In this document: positions 48,813-52,184 of the stretch, piece by piece
Layout of the letters: every line of letters starts with the position of its first letter
Numbering within the stretch: the first letter of the stretch is position 1
Source: a virus
DNA length: 52,184 bases
Strand: one strand, 5' to 3'
IMG/VR virus record: IMGVR_UViG_3300044858_004443
Span: 1 to 52,184 of that record
Notes under the pieces: generated by a model
The model's input: only the letters and a program-made list of their open reading frames with translations
What the model was told of the DNA's origin: nothing
Databases searched by the model: none
Position numbers and translations under genes: made by a program

Positions 48813-50552
48813 ATGTCTGAATATCTTGGAATAAATTTGGAATTTGCAGATTTTGATAGATTGCTTAGGCAAGATGAATTGATGGAACAACCTGTACCAA
48901 TTGAAACATTCGTACAAGAAAAGAAATATCTTGGTCTTCCGCCATTGTCTCCCATACAGCTTGAAATAGTAAGACATAGTACGCAAATCTTTAAACTGCC
49001 TACTTTGCAAAAGCTTATGGGTGAACATGATGGTCTCGAATACTATAAGAAATATACAGATAATGAAGTAATTTGTATGTTAGGTAAAGGTTCCGGGAAG
49101 GACCATTGTAGCAGAATTTCAATCGCATACACGGCATATTTGCTACATTGTTTGCGTGATCCTCTCAGTTACTATGGTAAAGCAAATGGGGTGTATGTTG
49201 ACCTATTGAATCTTGCCGTAAACGCACAGCAGGCTCAAAGAGTTTTTTTCGAACCTTTAAAGAATCTATTACTTGGCTCTCCGTATTTTAATAGCGTTGG
49301 ATTTGAACCCAGAGTGTCAGAAATATTTTTCTTTTCTAGACCTGTAAGACTATTCTCCGGTCACTCAGAAAGTGAAGGCTGGGAAGGTTACGAAGTTTTA
49401 ACAATAGTGTTAGACGAAATCTCTGCATTTAAAACAGATACAGAATTAAAGGGTGATACAAGAGCTAAAGGTTCAGCCTCTGCGATCTATAATATGAGTA
49501 AGCTATCTGTAATGTCAAGATTCCCGGAAGTCGGAAAGGTTATCTTACTTTCATTCCCAAGATATAAGGGGGATTTTATTCAACAAAGATATTTTGGTGC
49601 TCAAGAAAGAAGTGAGCCTAAAACTTGGTATATAAAAGCAGCAACTTGGGAAGTAAATCCAACAATTAAAAGATCAGATCTTGAATCTGAATATGTAAGA
49701 AATCCTATAGAAGCTGCATCAAGATTTGAATGTGAACCACCAACAATGGAAGACGCATATTTTAGAGATGAAGATTTAGTTAGAAAAGCATTTATGTATG
49801 CAGACAATCCGGTGGATGAAGATGGTCGTTATCATAAATGGTTTAATAATGCAGATGGTCATAGAAGGTTTATACATGTTGACTTAGGATTTAAAAGAGA
49901 CAGATCGGCATTATGTATGACACATTGCGCAGGATTTAAAGAAGTAAAAACCTCTATGGGTGTAGAAAAGCTTCCGGTGATTAATGTTGATCTATTACAT
50001 TCTTGGGAAGCAGCACCCGGTGAAGAAATTAATTTTGCATCTGTCAGGCAAATGATAGTTGATTTGTGTAGAAAATTTGATGTAGCTAAAGTTACATTTG
50101 ATAGATGGCAATCAATTGAAATGATTCAGAGTTTGAGAGCTCAAGGAATCGCATCTGATTTCCACAGCGTTAAGAAGAGTGATTATGATACATTAATGAC
50201 TGCTATATACGATACAAGATTAAGAGGTTATTGGAATCAAATATTGGTCAATGAGGAACTTCTTAAGCTTAGATTGTTTAGTAACAATAAAATAGATCAC
50301 CCATCTGGTGGTTCAAAAGATATGGCAGATGCTCTTGCCGGATCTGTTTTTAATTGCGTAGAGAATATTGCCGTTGAACAAGAAGTGGAAGTTGAAGTAT
50401 TAGACTTTTCAATTCAGTCGGAAATTGATGAGGATTTAGAAGATTTTGGAACCGTAAGCGTGTATAATCATAATTTGAGACAGTTCACTCCCGGATATAA
50501 AGAAATTAGTGTACCAAGTCAGGAGGTGGGAAAGTGGATAGAATCAATATAG
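48813..50552 (+). CDS. terL: Large terminase subunit (packaging ATPase/nuclease)
   Basis: A 579-aa protein. The ATPase domain has Walker A GKGSGKD (91-97), Walker B TIVLDEIS (D201, catalytic E202) and coupling motif VILLSFPR. The RNase H-like nuclease has D357 (HVDLGFKRD), D430 (TFDRWQS) and KDMADAL (D503, D506). The N-terminal LPPLSPIQLEIVRH resembles the adenine-binding Q region. It packages DNA into the capsid through the portal. Usually the portal gene follows terL; here small genes and a terminator follow instead. Confidence 0.93.
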   Translation: MSEYLGINLEFADFDRLLRQDELMEQPVPIETFVQEKKYLGLPPLSPIQLEIVRHSTQIFKLPTLQKLMGEHDGLEYYKKYTDNEVICMLGKGSGKDHCSRISIAYTAYLLHCLRDPLSYYGKANGVYVDLLNLAVNAQQAQRVFFEPLKNLLLGSPYFNSVGFEPRVSEIFFFSRPVRLFSGHSESEGWEGYEVLTIVLDEISAFKTDTELKGDTRAKGSASAIYNMSKLSVMSRFPEVGKVILLSFPRYKGDFIQQRYFGAQERSEPKTWYIKAATWEVNPTIKRSDLESEYVRNPIEAASRFECEPPTMEDAYFRDEDLVRKAFMYADNPVDEDGRYHKWFNNADGHRRFIHVDLGFKRDRSALCMTHCAGFKEVKTSMGVEKLPVINVDLLHSWEAAPGEEINFASVRQMIVDLCRKFDVAKVTFDRWQSIEMIQSLRAQGIASDFHSVKKSDYDTLMTAIYDTRLRGYWNQILVNEELLKLRLFSNNKIDHPSGGSKDMADALAGSVFNCVENIAVEQEVEVEVLDFSIQSEIDEDLEDFGTVSVYNHNLRQFTPGYKEISVPSQEVGKWIESI

Positions 50553-50710
50553 CAAAAGATATACAAGTAGAGGCTTCAGAAGTTGTAGCGATACTTACAG
50601 ATAAAGTGGCAGATTTAACTGCACAAAATGCAGTCCTTACTGCACAAGTAAATACGCTGGTTAGAAAACTGAATCAGGCACAAGAAAAAAACTCTTTGAA
50701 AGAAGTTTAG
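50534..50710 (+). CDS. Short coiled-coil protein after terL
   Basis: A 58-aa ORF starting at GTG 50534, with a perfect AGGAGG at 50521-50526, overlapping the end of terL by 19 bases. The product (MDRINIAKDIQVEASEVVAI and on) is a single amphipathic heptad-like helix (LTDKVADLTAQNAVLTAQVN, TLVRKLNQAQ), so it likely forms a small coiled coil. It could be a terminase accessory or scaffold-like peptide. It was identified from the ribosome-binding site and a clean coding frame. Confidence 0.65.
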   Translation: MDRINIAKDIQVEASEVVAILTDKVADLTAQNAVLTAQVNTLVRKLNQAQEKNSLKEV

Positions 50711-50798
50711 CGAGCGTCGTATAGTTTTTGACAAATGTGCTACTATCTCTCTTGTCGTCACGGTGACGATGAAATTACACAGTAAATAGGAGCATAAA
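50696..50798 (+). promoter_or_regulatory. Promoter and operator-like region before the 113-aa gene
   Basis: TTGAAA (50696-50701), 18 bases and TATAGT (50720-50725) form one candidate promoter. TTGACA (50728-50733) and an extended -10 TGCTACTAT (50738-50746) are further elements in the same stretch but are too close together to pair. A perfect 7-bp inverted repeat with a one-base centre, TCGTCAC-G-GTGACGA, lies at 50755-50769 just downstream, as an operator would. TAGGAG precedes the ATG at 50799. The gap is too rich in signals to be passive; which element is used is uncertain. Confidence 0.5.
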
Positions 50799-51140
50799 AT
50801 GCAAATCAATGAAGCAAGCAATTTCCCAGTTATTTCACGCAGTGGTCGCACATCTGCTGAATTACAGCAGATAATCGATACATTGGTGCAGTCATCTGAA
50901 AACGGTAAGGCATACAGTATTGCCGGGGTTCAGTCTGGAAAACGGTATAACTCAATGCAACAGAGAATCAGAGCGCAAGCTAAGAAGTTAAACCTTCAAG
51001 TTCAGATTCACTTTGATAAAGTTAATGAGACACTTTATTTCAGAGTACCCGGAAAAGATGACATGGAAGTTACTGTCATTAAGAATACATCAGTAAAGGC
51101 AAAAGATGTTAAGAACGTCAAGACTTCGGTTAAGGCGTAA
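50799..51140 (+). CDS. Small basic protein, possible DNA-binding protein, in its own transcription unit
   Basis: A 113-aa protein, not recognised. Residues about 20-80 (AELQQIIDTLVQSSENGKAY, KRYNSMQQRIRAQAKKLNLQ, VQIHFDKVNETLYFRV) have the look of a small helical-plus-beta DNA-binding unit, with a basic helix. A Lys/Val tail (VKAKDVKNVKTSVKA) follows. It is flanked by its own promoter/operator region and by a strong intrinsic terminator, unlike most genes here, so it is probably expressed at a high level or at a different time. It could be a regulator binding the palindrome upstream or a nucleoid-like protein. Confidence 0.65.
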   Translation: MQINEASNFPVISRSGRTSAELQQIIDTLVQSSENGKAYSIAGVQSGKRYNSMQQRIRAQAKKLNLQVQIHFDKVNETLYFRVPGKDDMEVTVIKNTSVKAKDVKNVKTSVKA

Positions 51141-51174
51141 TTAGCAGTTTTAGAAAAAAAAATAAATTTTTCGG

Positions 51175-51201
51175 GTGGGGCGAAAGCCCCACTTTTTTTT
51201 T
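51175..51201 (+). terminator. Strong intrinsic terminator
   Basis: GTGGGGC (51175-51181), tetraloop GAAA, GCCCCAC (51186-51192), then a run of nine T (51193-51201). This is a perfect 7-bp GC-rich stem with a stable loop and U tract, the clearest Rho-independent terminator in the window. It ends the transcript of the 113-aa gene; a new -10 box follows 3 bases later. Confidence 0.93.
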
Positions 51202-51203
51202 AG

Positions 51204-51209
51204 TATAAT
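51204..51209 (+). promoter_or_regulatory. TATAAT box 6 bases before a start codon
   Basis: A perfect TATAAT immediately after the terminator's T-run is followed by GTCCAT and ATG 51216. By spacing, the transcript would begin at the ATG with no ribosome-binding site. It is the last of the -10/start pairs seen in this window. Confidence 0.55.
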
Positions 51210-51215
51210 GTCCAT

Positions 51216-52034
51216 ATGGCATTATTTGAGACACAGCAAATTGAAATTAGTAAAGAACAAACAAGCAAGTGGAATGTGTTATTCGCAATACCTTGCTACG
51301 ATATGCAAATATCTGAACCAACAGTTTTATCATTGATTAAAACAATGATGTATTTTAGAGATCACGGAATAAAGTTCGGTTTGTGTACGATAACCGATAG
51401 CTTAATTAACAGAGCTAGAAATAGCGTGGTTGCAAAATTTATGGGCTTTGAAAAGGCTACGCATTTGATGTTTATTGATGCAGACATAGCTTGGGAGCCG
51501 GAGAGCATTATTAAGCTTTTATATCATGAAAAAGAAGTGGTAACTGCCGCATACCCTATTAAAGAAATTGATTGGAAGCGTGTTGAGGAAAATGTAAAAG
51601 CCGGCATGGACAATAACAAATTATTAGATAACAGTGTTCGATTTGTTGTAAATCCTGTTCGTGATGCTAATAATAGAACTATTAATGTAAGCAATGGTGC
51701 ACTGGAAATATTTGATGCCGGCACCGGATTTATGTTAATTAAGAAGGAAGCTTTCATAAAAATGATGGAAAAATACCCAGAGCTAAAATACAACGACGAT
51801 ACCAACTCGTTAAATGATGAAGAAAAGAAATGGACCTATGCTTTCTTTAATTCATACATTGATCCACACATGAATAGATTTTTATCTGAAGACTATGGCT
51901 TCTGTAGATATTGGCAAAATATGGATGGAAAGATATGGGTTGATCCATCAATAGAGCTTACTCATTTAGGAAGAATAAAATATAAAGGCACTATGATGTC
52001 ATTTATAGAAAAGCACGCAAAGATAACAGAGTAG
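51216..52034 (+). CDS. Glycosyltransferase-like protein (GT-A fold)
   Basis: A 272-aa protein. NVLFAIPCYDMQISEPTV at the start, LINRARNSVVAKFMG, and THLMFIDADIAWEPESI with the DxD-type metal motif give a GT2/Anp1-like GT-A fold. GTGFMLIKKEAF and LSEDYGFCRYW, with the acidic ED pair, are the typical acceptor/base region. Similar proteins recur in phages of freshwater and marine bacteria. It stands alone after a terminator with its own -10 box. The sugar target is unknown. Confidence 0.8.
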   Translation: MALFETQQIEISKEQTSKWNVLFAIPCYDMQISEPTVLSLIKTMMYFRDHGIKFGLCTITDSLINRARNSVVAKFMGFEKATHLMFIDADIAWEPESIIKLLYHEKEVVTAAYPIKEIDWKRVEENVKAGMDNNKLLDNSVRFVVNPVRDANNRTINVSNGALEIFDAGTGFMLIKKEAFIKMMEKYPELKYNDDTNSLNDEEKKWTYAFFNSYIDPHMNRFLSEDYGFCRYWQNMDGKIWVDPSIELTHLGRIKYKGTMMSFIEKHAKITE

Positions 52035-52061
52035 TTTGAAATCAGTTTGAAAAAGGGATTT

Positions 52062-52089
52062 TTTCTCAAAATCACGAGACCTTGAGAAA
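52062..52089. repeat. Inverted repeat in the final intergenic gap
   Basis: TTTCTCAA (52062-52069) and TTGAGAAA (52082-52089) form a perfect 8-bp inverted repeat with a 12-base loop, AT-rich and preceded by T-run sequence. It lies between the glycosyltransferase-like gene and the next ORF. It could be a weak terminator working on either strand or an operator. Confidence 0.45.
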
Positions 52090-52122
52090 TACATACTAAA
52101 ATTTGTAGAAAAAAAGAAAAGA

Positions 52123-52184
52123 ATGCGGGTAGTTCATTTATCGTATTCTTTAATAAAAGCTTTAATGCGTGGAAAGCGTGTATT
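52123..52184 (+). CDS. Start of an unfinished ORF (3' partial)
   Basis: ATG 52123 opens a frame that runs to the end of the window (MRVVHLSYSLIKALMRGKRV). The purine-rich AAAAAAGAAAAGA upstream could bind ribosomes weakly. 'M+vvHLSYS' is a usual opening of GT-B glycosyltransferases, which would agree with the neighbouring gene, but twenty residues are too few to decide. Confidence 0.35.
   Translation, partial: MRVVHLSYSLIKALMRGKRV

Noticed and set aside
1-52184. Lysogeny module (integrase, excisionase, CI-like repressor, att sites)
   Set aside because: No tyrosine or serine recombinase and no partition genes were found in any frame of the window; the MerR/WhiB proteins alone do not indicate lysogeny.
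1-52184. Alternative genetic code (stop reassignment)
   Set aside because: TAA, TAG and TGA all end genes at sensible overlaps (for example TAG at 21907, TGA at 1694, TAA at 21512), and no long gene is broken by an in-frame stop apart from the expected frameshift.

Overview
The window is a 52 kb piece of an AT-rich, strictly one-directional tailed-phage genome. Every supported gene is on the + strand, packed with ATGA/TAATG-type overlaps. The tail genes (adaptor, head closure, tail terminator, tail tube, G/GT chaperone with a -1 frameshift, very long tape measure, distal tail and hub proteins) and the absence of any sheath gene point to a long-tailed siphovirus. A WhiB-like Fe-S regulator (an actinobacteria-specific family), an r1t-like holin, a bacterial-type DnaE and -10 elements placed directly before start codons suggest an actinobacterial host. 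The low GC fits freshwater or marine streamlined actinobacteria; that last step is inference. No integrase, repressor/excision module or attachment site was seen, so the phage looks lytic.

Layout. 1-3075: 3' end of a surface/virion-like protein (FnIII-like domain, Thr-rich and acidic linkers, C-terminal membrane segments) with a holin-like reading nested in its 3' end, then two small membrane proteins and an M15 endolysin with a peptidoglycan-binding domain (lysis cassette). 3108-5374: small fibre or decoration proteins. 5410-8234: head-tail adaptor, head closure, neck, tail terminator and major tail protein, ending in a terminator. 8341-28129: tail chaperones, a 4163-residue tape measure, two related distal-tail-like proteins, a 1338-residue hub with PA14- and LamG-like insertions, and a fibre with a Pro/Cys-rich end. 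28166-30342: small proteins, a 2OG-Fe(II) oxygenase, another fibre-like protein and an HNH nuclease.

30351-46245: replication, recombination and regulation: metallophosphoesterase, MerR-like and WhiB-like regulators, DnaB-type helicase, primase, probable ssDNA-binding protein, a tRNA-like sequence, HAD nucleotidase, DnaE, RecA, MazG, nucleases including a Cas4-like Fe-S nuclease and RuvC. Three sugar-related genes (GT2, TagD-like cytidylyltransferase, GT4) are interleaved. 46245-52184: YkgJ-like cysteine protein, a second GT4, small and large terminase separated by a four-copy repeat array, small genes, a strong terminator, another glycosyltransferase-like gene and the start of an unfinished ORF.

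Portal, capsid protease and major capsid genes are not in the window and must lie beyond its ends. The most unusual items are the tape measure (predicted tail roughly 0.6 micrometre), the dispersed glycosyltransferase set with an oxygenase, the repeat array at the terminase junction, the duplicated start of the TagD-like gene, the nested lysis start, the -10 boxes that abut start codons, and the degenerate tRNA-like element. No stretch longer than 300 bases lacks a gene.
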